From: an uncultured Austwickia sp.
GTDB taxonomy: Bacteria > Actinomycetota > Actinomycetes > Actinomycetales > Dermatophilaceae
Direction: 5' to 3'
Assembly: GCA_934678955.1 (NCBI GenBank)
Contig: CAKUSI010000060.1
Coordinates: 1-14,239, forward strand
DNA length: 14,239 nt
Shown: positions 4,781 through 11,564 of the stretch, one piece after another
Position numbering within the stretch: the stretch's first letter is position 1
How the letters are laid out: each line of letters opens with the position of its first letter
Notes under the pieces: generated by a model
Seen by the model: only the letters and a program-made list of their open reading frames with translations
What the model was told of the DNA's origin: nothing
The model's database searches: none
Program-made: the position numbers and the translations under genes

Positions 4781-6271
4781 TTAGGGGGCCCCTCGTCCGG
4801 CCCCGTGAGAGGCGCGACCTCGATGGGGCAGCGAGGCGACGCCCAGGCCGATCACGATCCACAGCAGGAGCGAGAGCCGTTCGGCGTTGGCCGGGTGGTC
4901 CAGAAGGCTCATCGCGGCGAACCCAGCCAGGGCGGCGCCGCACCACACCGCCACTTCCGAGCTGGCAAGCGCGGCACGTGCGATCGCGAACGCGACCGCC
5001 GCGGTCACGGCCAGCGCCACCAGTCCGCCGATGAGGCCCGCCTCCACGGCCCAGTTCAGCCACAGGTTGTGGGCGTGCTGGAAGGCGGGTCCGCCGGGCG
5101 AGCGCTCCTGGATCTGGGCGCCCGCGGTGGCCAGCCCGGTCCCGAAGGGTCGCTCGGCCACGAGTCCGGCGGCAGCCCGCCAGATCGTTCCCCGGATGCC
5201 GACGTCGCCGCCGACGAGGACGTACGCCCCCGCCAGCCCGACGCTGCCCGTCGCCGCCACGGCCGCGACAGCGACATGCCACGGCTTCGCGTTGCGCAGG
5301 AGCAGGTAGGTGACCAGCGCGGCGCCCAGGGCCAGGAACGCTGCCCGCGATCCCGTCATGAACAGCGCGAACAGCCCACCCGCGACGACGCACCACCCGA
5401 CGAGCCGCACAGAGGCGTCGCGGGCGGAGCGGATCTGCGCGATGGCCAGCGGCCCCAGCAGCAGCAGCGCGGCCGCGAGGAGGTTGGGGTTGGGGAACGT
5501 ACCTGTCGCCCGCGTCATCGCCCCCGGCACGCAGGTGTCGAGGTCGCCGTAGATCGATCCGCGGCAATAGCCGGTCGCTTCGGCGGTGCCCGCTTGGCCC
5601 AGCGCCACCAGGGTGACGATCGAGAACGCGACTCCGGCCAGGGCGAGGAGGCCGCTCACCCCGCCGCTGCGCGCCACCGCCCAGGCGAGGAGTCCGGCAC
5701 CCAGGCTCGTGAGCAGCGCGCGCCACGAACTCCAACCCATGCCGGTCAGCACGGCCGTGAGGGCAGCGGCGGCGACGAGCGCGGCGCAGGACCCCCCGAC
5801 CAGAGGCGTGCTGAGGCCGATCCCGCGGCTGCGGAGCGTGGGTGATGCGAGCGCTCGCCAGGATGGCCGACCCGCACGAGGTGGAATCGACGGCTCGAAT
5901 CGACCGACAGCCCACTCGAGCAGCACGGCGGCCAGGCCGAGGGCCAGCAGGAGACGCAGCGGGGTGAGCGTGCCGACGAGCGGCGCGTCCGGCAGGGCAT
6001 CGGTCACGACCTCGGAGAAGGCGGCGCCCAAGCAGGCGAGTCCCACGCTGAGACCGAGTCGCTGTGCCCGGGCCGCCACGGTCGAGCGGGCAGCCGGACT
6101 CGTCGCGGGGTGCTCTGCGCCGGGCGAAGGGCCGGCCGGGGTCGCCAAGGGATCAACCGGGTTCGCCGTCGCCACCGGCGCCTCGACCGTTGCCGCGGAG
6201 AGGTGGGGCGCGTCGACGCCGGGCGCGCGCACGTCCCGATCGCGGGCGCGGTGCGCGAGGGGCGTCGTCAC
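4781..6271 (-). CDS. O-antigen ligase / Wzy-type polymerase family membrane protein
   Basis: This 496-residue protein starts with about 70 Ala/Pro-rich, probably disordered residues, followed by about ten to twelve hydrophobic helices. Family hallmarks are TFPNPNLLAAALLL, the MTGSRAAFLAL segment (M305 to about L315) and, after a large loop, AHNLWLNWAVEAGLIGG (about residues 398-414). The His in the large periplasmic-type loop and the conserved Arg are the residues thought to act in glycan transfer. In Gram-positive bacteria such proteins join or polymerise cell-surface polysaccharide or glycosylate wall polymers. No glycosyltransferases are adjacent, so the substrate is unknown. The GTG at 6271 is preceded by AGGAG only 2 nt away, so a slightly internal start is possible. 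It is divergent from the synthetase gene. Confidence 0.85.
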   Translation of the reverse strand: MTTPLAHRARDRDVRAPGVDAPHLSAATVEAPVATANPVDPLATPAGPSPGAEHPATSPAARSTVAARAQRLGLSVGLACLGAAFSEVVTDALPDAPLVGTLTPLRLLLALGLAAVLLEWAVGRFEPSIPPRAGRPSWRALASPTLRSRGIGLSTPLVGGSCAALVAAAALTAVLTGMGWSSWRALLTSLGAGLLAWAVARSGGVSGLLALAGVAFSIVTLVALGQAGTAEATGYCRGSIYGDLDTCVPGAMTRATGTFPNPNLLAAALLLLGPLAIAQIRSARDASVRLVGWCVVAGGLFALFMTGSRAAFLALGAALVTYLLLRNAKPWHVAVAAVAATGSVGLAGAYVLVGGDVGIRGTIWRAAAGLVAERPFGTGLATAGAQIQERSPGGPAFQHAHNLWLNWAVEAGLIGGLVALAVTAAVAFAIARAALASSEVAVWCGAALAGFAAMSLLDHPANAERLSLLLWIVIGLGVASLPHRGRASHGAGRGAP

Positions 6272-6371
6272 CTCTCCTATGTGCCACGGGTGGGCGAACG
6301 CCCGATGTGCAGCCGGTGAAGCCGACCGGGCGACGCGGACAACCTTTCCGCACCGGAGCCGTCGGGGACGC

Positions 6372-6377
6372 TACCGT
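6372..6377 (+). promoter_or_regulatory. Possible -10 box of the acyl-CoA synthetase gene
   Basis: TACCGT fits TANNNT and lies 26 nt before the GTG start and 16 nt before its GGAGGT ribosome site, a normal spacing for a short leader. The best -35-like hexamer (TTTCCG, 6345-6350) is 21 nt away, which is too far for a standard promoter. Confidence 0.3.
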
Positions 6378-6403
6378 GCGGGCAACCGAGCCCGGAGGTC
6401 ACC

Positions 6404-7903
6404 GTGACGCCCTCGACGCCGCTACCCGTTGCGGCCAGCCAGTTGTTGCCCGCCATCGAGCCGGGCTCCGGCTCCCGCGCGACGGCGCGGCTCGCCGGGG
6501 AAGAGCTCAGCTACGCCGCGCTGGGCGAGCTCGCCCGCGCCGAGGCCGCCGAGCTGCGGACGCGGGGAGTGCACACGATCTCTGTGCTCGCCGAAGCCAC
6601 GATGACCACGCTGGTGGCGGTGGTGGCCGGGCTCCTCGCCGGGGTGGCCGTCGTGCCGATCCCCCAGGACGCCGGGGACGCCGAACTCGAGTATCAACTG
6701 GGTGACTGCGGCGCGCAGGCGTGGGTGGGTCCTCGGCGCGAGGGCGTCGACCTGCCCGTTCTGCCCATTCGTACGGACCCGGAGCGAGTGCGGGACGCGG
6801 CGCCCGGCCCGGACGACCTCCCGCCCGCGGACTCCACCGCCCCGGCCATGATCCTCTATACCTCCGGGACGACCGGCGCCCCCAAGGGCGTCGTGCTCAC
6901 GGCGGCTGCCATCGCCGCCGACATCGACGCGCTCGCGGACGCCTGGGCCTGGACCGACGCCGACGTCCTCGCCCACGGGCTGCCGCTCTTCCACGTCCAC
7001 GGCCTGGTCGTCGGGTGCCTCGGGCCGTTGCGGGTCGGCTCCGGCCTGATCCACGTCGGGCGGCCTACCCCGGACGCGTACGCCGCCGCCCGCGCCGCGC
7101 ACCCTCCGGCCACCATGTATTTCGGCGTCCCGACCATCTGGCACCGCATCGCCGGCGACCCCGAGTCGGCCCGCGCGCTCGCGGGTGCGCGGGTGCTCAT
7201 CTCGGGCAGCGCTCCTCTGCCCGTCCCCGTCTTCGAGCGGATGAGGGAGCTCACCGGGCACGAGATGATCGAGCGGTATGGGATGACAGAGACCCTTTTG
7301 ACCGTCAGCAATCGCGTCGACCGGCCGAGGTTGCCGGGACACGTCGGCTGGCCGGTCGCCGGCGTGCGGACCCGCCTGCGGGACGAGCACGGCGCCGAGG
7401 TCCCGCGTGACGGGGCGAGCGTCGGCCGACTCGAAGTGAGCGGCCCGACCTTGTTCAGCGGGTACCTCGGACGCCAGGACGCCACGAAGGAGTCATACAC
7501 GCCCGACGGCTGGTTCGTAACCGGCGACGTGGCGACGATCGACGCGGACGGCAACCACCGCATCGTCGGCCGGGAGTCCGTGGACCTGATCAAGTCCGGC
7601 GGCTACCGGATCGGCGCGGGCGAGATCGAGACCCACCTTCTCGGCGAACCCGGCGTCGCTGAGGTGGCGATCATCGGCGTCCCCGACGACGACCTGGGCC
7701 AGCGGATCGTCGCCTACGTCGTGCCGACGGCGGACGAGGCGGGGGAGCGGCTGGACGCGGGTGCGCTCGCACGGTCGGTCGCCGACGGGCTCTCCGTGCA
7801 CAAGCGGCCGCGGGAGGTGCACCTCGTCGACGCGCTCCCGCGCAACGAGATGGGGAAGGTGCAGAAGAAGGTGCTGCTCACGCGGTATGAGTCGTTGTTC
7901 TGA
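6404..7903 (+). CDS. matB: Acyl-CoA synthetase, malonyl-CoA synthetase (MatB)-like
   Basis: This is a 499-residue member of the adenylate-forming (ANL) superfamily, which joins a carboxylate to CoA through an acyl-AMP. All core motifs are present: YTSGTTGAPKGVV (152 onward, ATP loop), LFHVHGL, RYGMTET, GWFVTGD, RIVGRESVDLIKSGGYRIG (hinge region) and PRNEMGK with the catalytic lysine K485. The ALADAWAWTDADVLAHGLPL stretch, FGVPTIWHRIA and the short C-terminal domain resemble actinobacterial MatB, which makes malonyl-CoA or methylmalonyl-CoA from the free diacids. Substrate choice cannot be proved by reading, and another short-chain acid is possible. GTG is supported by GGAGGT ending 4 nt upstream. 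The gene is convergent with xdhC, with only 5 bp between stops, and no malonate transporter or decarboxylase is visible. Confidence 0.85.
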   Translation: MTPSTPLPVAASQLLPAIEPGSGSRATARLAGEELSYAALGELARAEAAELRTRGVHTISVLAEATMTTLVAVVAGLLAGVAVVPIPQDAGDAELEYQLGDCGAQAWVGPRREGVDLPVLPIRTDPERVRDAAPGPDDLPPADSTAPAMILYTSGTTGAPKGVVLTAAAIAADIDALADAWAWTDADVLAHGLPLFHVHGLVVGCLGPLRVGSGLIHVGRPTPDAYAAARAAHPPATMYFGVPTIWHRIAGDPESARALAGARVLISGSAPLPVPVFERMRELTGHEMIERYGMTETLLTVSNRVDRPRLPGHVGWPVAGVRTRLRDEHGAEVPRDGASVGRLEVSGPTLFSGYLGRQDATKESYTPDGWFVTGDVATIDADGNHRIVGRESVDLIKSGGYRIGAGEIETHLLGEPGVAEVAIIGVPDDDLGQRIVAYVVPTADEAGERLDAGALARSVADGLSVHKRPREVHLVDALPRNEMGKVQKKVLLTRYESLF

Positions 7904-7908
7904 CCGCG

Positions 7909-9099
7909 TCAGGGGACCGGCTCGGGCGCCGGCCCCGCCTCGCTGGCCAGGGTGCCCCGGTGGATCGACTCGGAGTCCGTCACGGTCCGCAGCTTCTGGC
8001 CGGTGCCGCCGCAGACCACCGACACGAGCTCGGCGGCGATCGAGACCGCGGTCTCCTCCGGGGTCCGCGCGCCGAGGTCGAGTCCGATCGGGGCGTGCAA
8101 CCGCGCGATCTCCTCCTCGGTCATGCCGTGTTCGCGGAGCGAGGCCAGGAGCTCACGGAGCAGGTGGCGGCTGCCCATCCAGCCGATGTATTGCGCAGGG
8201 CGACGCAGCGCCCGCGACAGCAGCGGCACGTCGAACTTCTTGTCGTGCGTGAGGATCGTCAGCGCGGTGCGCTCGTCCATCGTGATCTCGTCGAGGAAGA
8301 GGTGCGGCCACTTCACGACCACCTCGTCGGCGTGCGGGAAGCGCTCGCGCGTGGCGAAGATCGGGCGGGGGTCGCAGACGGTCACGTGGTAGCCGAGGAA
8401 CTTGCCCATCCGCGTGACGGACTCGGCGAAGTCGATCGCGCCGATCACGATCATCCGTCGGGGTGGGAGGAAGGTGTCGATGAACACCCGGACGCCGCCG
8501 GCCTTTTCGACCGTCTCGCCGTCCGCGCGCCGACGCGTGCCGTCGAGCCCGAACTCGACCGAGCCGGTCATGTCGGCGTCGATCCGCCGACGCACCTCGG
8601 TCGTCACGGCCGCATCGAGATCCGGCCCGCCGAGGCTGCCAATCACCTCTGCCTCGGTCACCACCATGCGACGCCCGAGACGGTCGGGCTCACCGGCGAC
8701 GACCATCGCGAACCCGATCGGGACCTGCTCCTCGACGGCGCGCGCGATCCGCTGGATGTCCGCGCGGAAGGCTTCGTCCGCCTTCTGTACGAAGAGCTCG
8801 ATGGATCCGCCGCACGTGAGCCCGGTGGCGTACGCGTTGTCGTCGGCCACGCCGTAGAGCACCAGCTGGGGCGGGCCGCCCTCCAGGACGTCCTGGGCAA
8901 CCTCGTACACGGCTCCCTCGACGCACCCGCCGGACACGCTGCCGACGGCCTGCCCCGCGCCCGACACGGTCATCGCCGCCCCCACGGGTCGCGGCGAGCT
9001 GCTCCACGTGCGGACCACGGTCGAGAGTGCGAAGGGTTCTCCCCGCTCGATCAGGGCGGATAGCTCCGGCAGGATGTCCCGCACGCTCGCCTCCTTCAT
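7909..9099 (-). CDS. xdhC: XdhC/CoxI family molybdenum-hydroxylase maturation protein
   Basis: This 396-residue protein has both domains of the family. The N-terminal XdhC/CoxI domain holds VRTWSSSPRPVGAAM and SVSGGCVEGAVYE, including the conserved GGC-V-E. The C-terminal Rossmann-type domain starts at RRMIVIGAIDFAESV, continues with HVTVCDPRPIFATRERFP, and ends with YIGWMGSR and APIGLDLGARTPEETAVSIAAE. Known family members bind molybdenum cofactor, promote its sulfuration and deliver it to xanthine dehydrogenase-type enzymes; they are not subunits of the mature enzyme. ATG 9099 is preceded at 9 nt by GGAAGG. It is divergent from mocA, with which it forms a cofactor-supply pair. The hydroxylase itself is not in the window. 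Confidence 0.93.
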   Translation of the reverse strand: MKEASVRDILPELSALIERGEPFALSTVVRTWSSSPRPVGAAMTVSGAGQAVGSVSGGCVEGAVYEVAQDVLEGGPPQLVLYGVADDNAYATGLTCGGSIELFVQKADEAFRADIQRIARAVEEQVPIGFAMVVAGEPDRLGRRMVVTEAEVIGSLGGPDLDAAVTTEVRRRIDADMTGSVEFGLDGTRRRADGETVEKAGGVRVFIDTFLPPRRMIVIGAIDFAESVTRMGKFLGYHVTVCDPRPIFATRERFPHADEVVVKWPHLFLDEITMDERTALTILTHDKKFDVPLLSRALRRPAQYIGWMGSRHLLRELLASLREHGMTEEEIARLHAPIGLDLGARTPEETAVSIAAELVSVVCGGTGQKLRTVTDSESIHRGTLASEAGPAPEPVP

Positions 9100-9114
9100 C
9101 GTGGCTGGCCTTCC

Positions 9115-9120
9115 ACACTA
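9115..9120 (-). promoter_or_regulatory. Putative -10 box of xdhC
   Basis: On the minus strand TAGTGT fits TANNNT. It is followed by GGAAGG, the xdhC ribosome site, then the ATG 15 nt after that hexamer begins. A start about 7 nt downstream of the box would leave only a short leader containing part of the ribosome site. No clear -35. Confidence 0.35.
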
Positions 9121-9184
9121 GCCAGCGGTCCTGACGACGGCATGGGTTGGGTCGAATCTGCGACATGAGCAGGGCCGGTCCTCT

Positions 9185-9190
9185 TATGGT
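9185..9190 (+). promoter_or_regulatory. -10 box of a probable leaderless mocA transcript
   Basis: TATGGT fits TANNNT and is followed by exactly 6 nt and then the GTG at 9197, the same geometry as at the membrane-protein gene. There is no properly spaced ribosome site. The xdhC -10 box is about 65 bp away on the other strand, so the two divergent genes share one short control region. Confidence 0.5.
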
Positions 9191-9196
9191 GAGGGC

Positions 9197-9799
9197 GTGA
9201 CTATTCCTCTGGGTGCGCCAATGCTCCCCGGAGGTGTGTCCACGCTCGGCATCTTGCTCGCCGCCGGTGGCGGCAGCAGGTACGGGCAGCCGAAGATCCT
9301 GGCCGAAGACGGACGTTGGCTGCGGGACTCGGTGCGCACTCTCCTCGACGGCGGGTGCGACCACGTCCTCGTGGTGTATGGCGCCGCGGAGGCCGACCTG
9401 CCGGTCGGCTGTTCGGGCGTCTACAACCCGCAGTGGTCCTCCGGGCTGGCCTCGTCCTTGCGGGCGGGGCTCCTGGCCGCGGACGCCACGTCGGCGCGTA
9501 CGGCCGTCCTGCTTCTGGTCGATCTGCCGGACATCACGGCACCCGTGATCGCACGGGTGCTGCGGGCGACGCCCCCCACAGGCCTCGCCCGCGCGTCCTA
9601 CGCGGGGGTGCCCGGGCACCCTGTCGCGGCCGCCCGACCCCACTGGCGTCCCATCGCGGACGCCGTCCACGGGGACCGGGGCGCGAATGCCTACTTGAAG
9701 GCGCGCGACGACGTGACCGTGGTGCCCTGCGACGACTTGGCGACGGGTCAGGATCACGATTACCCCGCCGAGTCACCGCACCGTCAGGGGGTGGCGTGA
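9197..9799 (+). CDS. mocA: Molybdenum cofactor nucleotidyltransferase, MocA/MobA-like
   Basis: This 200-residue NTP-transferase fold protein starts with the nucleotide-binding signature LGILLAAGGGSRYGQPK. It has LLLVDLPDITAPVI (metal and nucleotide site), GVPGHPVAAARP and GDRGANAYLKA, all typical of MocA-type enzymes. These add CMP to molybdopterin, giving the dinucleotide form of the cofactor used by many hydroxylases of the xanthine dehydrogenase family; MobA homologues add GMP. MocA is favoured by its position beside xdhC and the purine genes. The GTG start is chosen from the promoter geometry. An internal ATG at 9221 would drop eight residues and keep the domain intact. The spacer to the permease gene is 312 bp, so the two are probably separate transcripts. 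Confidence 0.88.
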   Translation: MTIPLGAPMLPGGVSTLGILLAAGGGSRYGQPKILAEDGRWLRDSVRTLLDGGCDHVLVVYGAAEADLPVGCSGVYNPQWSSGLASSLRAGLLAADATSARTAVLLLVDLPDITAPVIARVLRATPPTGLARASYAGVPGHPVAAARPHWRPIADAVHGDRGANAYLKARDDVTVVPCDDLATGQDHDYPAESPHRQGVA

Positions 9800-10111
9800 A
9801 ATGGTCTGCGTCATCTCCTCGGTCACGGCGACGCGACGGTGCAACCCCCACGGGCCCTCGTGGCCTCGCGTTCCCGCCCCGCGGGGCTCCGCGCGATCCA
9901 GAGGGCAATCCCCTGTTTCATCCCCCGTCCGGTCCACCACGCGAGACGCGCGGTGTGACCAATCTGGCACGGTCAGGCCCGCCGCTGGCTCCGTTCGGGC
10001 CTCCAAAGCGAGGCTGACGTGCTCTAATGACTTTAGCCAGGGTTTTATTCCTGACGGCGAGAGTCACATTATCGCTGGCAAGAGTCCAGCGTCGCTCACC
10101 GAGGAGTGCGC
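9800..10111 (+). promoter_or_regulatory. Upstream control region of the permease-ygfK genes
   Basis: It holds no credible gene; a frame from 9801 exists but its codon use is poor. Sites seen: TGACC, 10 nt, GGTCA (9956-9975); a hairpin AGGCCCG with CGGGCCT (9975-10002) that could end the mocA transcript; a distinctly A+T-rich stretch at 10021-10075 likely to hold the promoter, with CATTAT (10067-10072) as a weak -10; two direct repeats GGC(G/A)AGAGTC at 10056-10065 and 10077-10086; and a hairpin CGCTGG, 7 nt, CCAGCG (10073-10091). The ribosome site GAGGAG is at 10101-10106. I could not match any known purine or molybdenum-cofactor riboswitch. Confidence 0.5.
9975..10002 (+). terminator. Possible terminator hairpin after mocA
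   Basis: AGGCCCG (9975-9981) pairs perfectly with CGGGCCT (9996-10002) over a 14-nt loop. It has no U-run and lies 175 bp past the mocA stop, so it could also be a regulatory structure. Confidence 0.35.
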
Positions 10112-11515
10112 ATGTCCACCAAACCTGTAGCCGCGGACGTCGCGGCTCGCCCCGAAGACGAGATGCTCCCACCTGCTGGACTCGTCGGCTTCGGTCTCCA
10201 GCACATCTTGTCGATGTTCGGCGGGGTCATCGCCGTCCCGATCATCGTCGCCGGCGCTGCCGGCCTGAACCCGTCCGAGCAGGCGCTGCTGATCTCCTGC
10301 AGCCTGTTCATCAGCGGTGTCGCGACGGTCCTCCAGTCGGTCGGGGTGCCCTTCTTCGGCTCCCAGCTCCCGCTGGTGCAGGGCATCTCGTTCGCCTCGG
10401 TCGCCACGCTGACCACGATCATCCGCAGCGCGGAGGACGGGCGCGCCGGCCTGCAGACCGCCTACGGCGCCTGCATCGTCGCCGGCGTGGTCGCGCTGAT
10501 CATCGTCCCGTTCTTCGCGCAGGTCATCCGGTTCTTCCCGCACGTCGTCACCGGTTCGATCATCACGGTCATCGGTCTGTCGCTGATGCCGGTCGCCGGC
10601 CGCTGGATCACCGGTAACCCGACGATCATGCAGAACGGTCAGGCGGTCCCGAACCCGGGCTTCGGCGACATGGGCAACGTGGCCCTCGCGATGGCGACAC
10701 TCGCGATCTGCATGATCTTCAACCGGATCAAGAGGCTCGCCCGGATGTCCATCCTGTTGGCCCTGGTGGCCGGCACGATCATCTCGCTGTTCACCGGCCA
10801 GGCGAAGCCGTTCGTCGCCGCCAGCCCGGTCGCGATCCCGCTCCCGCTGCAGTTCGGGGCCCCGATCTTCGCCGGCGCCGCCATCGTGAGCATGCTCATC
10901 GTGATGATCGTCATCATGGTGGAGACCACCGCCGACATCATCGCCGTCGGTGAGGTCGTCGGCACCCCCACGCCCGCCAAGCGCGTGGCCGACGGTCTGC
11001 GGGCAGACATGCTGAGCTCGGTCGTCGCTCCGATCTTCAACACCTTCCCGGCCACGGCCTTCGCGCAGAACGTCGGCCTGATCGCCCTGTCCGGCGTCAA
11101 GAGTCGCTGGGTCGTCGCCACCGGCGGTGGCATCCTCGCGATCCTCGGTCTGTCCCCGTGGCTCGCCGCGGTCATCAACGTGATCCCGTCGGCCGTCCTC
11201 GGTGGCGTCGGCATCGCCCTGTTCGGCTCGGTCGCCGCCGCTGGTATCCGCTCGCTGTCTCAGGTCAACTACGAGGGCAACAACAACATGGTCATCGTCG
11301 CGGTCTCGATCGCGTTCGGTGTCCTGCCGGTCGTCGTGCCTGGGTTCTGGGGCAGGTTCCCGGACTGGTTCCACGTGATCATGGAGTCCGGCATCAGCGC
11401 CGCCGCGCTCGTGGCGTTCACGCTGAACATCTTCTTCAACATCATCGGCAAGAACTCCGAGGTCGTGCCGCTGCAAGCCCGGGTGCCCCAGCACGACGGG
11501 GACGCCCACCACTGA
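10112..11515 (+). CDS. NCS2 family xanthine/urate-type permease
   Basis: This 467-residue protein has 12 to 14 predicted hydrophobic segments. It is an inner-membrane proton symporter for purine bases of the nucleobase-ascorbate (NCS2) family. Hallmarks are FGLQHILSMFGGVIAVPI with the conserved His (H31), QGISFASVATLTTI, the substrate-site helix VETTADIIAVGE (E271 to E281), and the family signature QNVGLIALSGVKSR (Q319, N320, G322). The FGLQH and ETT-D forms are closest to the uracil-unlike, xanthine/urate branch (UacT, PucJ/PucK, XanQ). The exact purine is not resolved. ATG 10112 is chosen over the in-frame GTG at 10106 because GAGGAG ends 5 nt before the ATG and overlaps the GTG. ygfK follows after 49 bp without a terminator, so the two are probably co-transcribed. 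Confidence 0.93.
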   Translation: MSTKPVAADVAARPEDEMLPPAGLVGFGLQHILSMFGGVIAVPIIVAGAAGLNPSEQALLISCSLFISGVATVLQSVGVPFFGSQLPLVQGISFASVATLTTIIRSAEDGRAGLQTAYGACIVAGVVALIIVPFFAQVIRFFPHVVTGSIITVIGLSLMPVAGRWITGNPTIMQNGQAVPNPGFGDMGNVALAMATLAICMIFNRIKRLARMSILLALVAGTIISLFTGQAKPFVAASPVAIPLPLQFGAPIFAGAAIVSMLIVMIVIMVETTADIIAVGEVVGTPTPAKRVADGLRADMLSSVVAPIFNTFPATAFAQNVGLIALSGVKSRWVVATGGGILAILGLSPWLAAVINVIPSAVLGGVGIALFGSVAAAGIRSLSQVNYEGNNNMVIVAVSIAFGVLPVVVPGFWGRFPDWFHVIMESGISAAALVAFTLNIFFNIIGKNSEVVPLQARVPQHDGDAHH

Positions 11516-11550
11516 CCCCAGTTTCCTCCCGCGTACGACTCACTGATCCA

Positions 11551-11558
11551 GGAAGGAG
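11551..11558 (+). promoter_or_regulatory. Ribosome binding site deciding the ygfK start
   Basis: GGAAGGAG ends 6 nt before the GTG at 11565 and 15 nt before the ATG at 11574. The spacing favours the GTG. So does the resulting N-terminus (GDMMRP), which matches the known start of E. coli YgfK (MGDIMRP). Confidence 0.7.
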
Positions 11559-11564
11559 CATCTC

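Noticed and set aside
10021..10111. Purine riboswitch before the permease
   Set aside because: The conserved three-way-junction core bases of known purine riboswitches are not present; only a short hairpin and direct repeats are seen.
9801..10130. An open frame in the mocA-permease spacer
   Set aside because: Poor codon use with many rare-type codons, no family match, and it overlaps the hairpins and the permease start.
10064..11512. A 482-residue minus-strand frame opposite the permease
   Set aside because: Asp/Arg/His-rich low-complexity product with no ribosome site or motif; shadow of the NCS2 gene.
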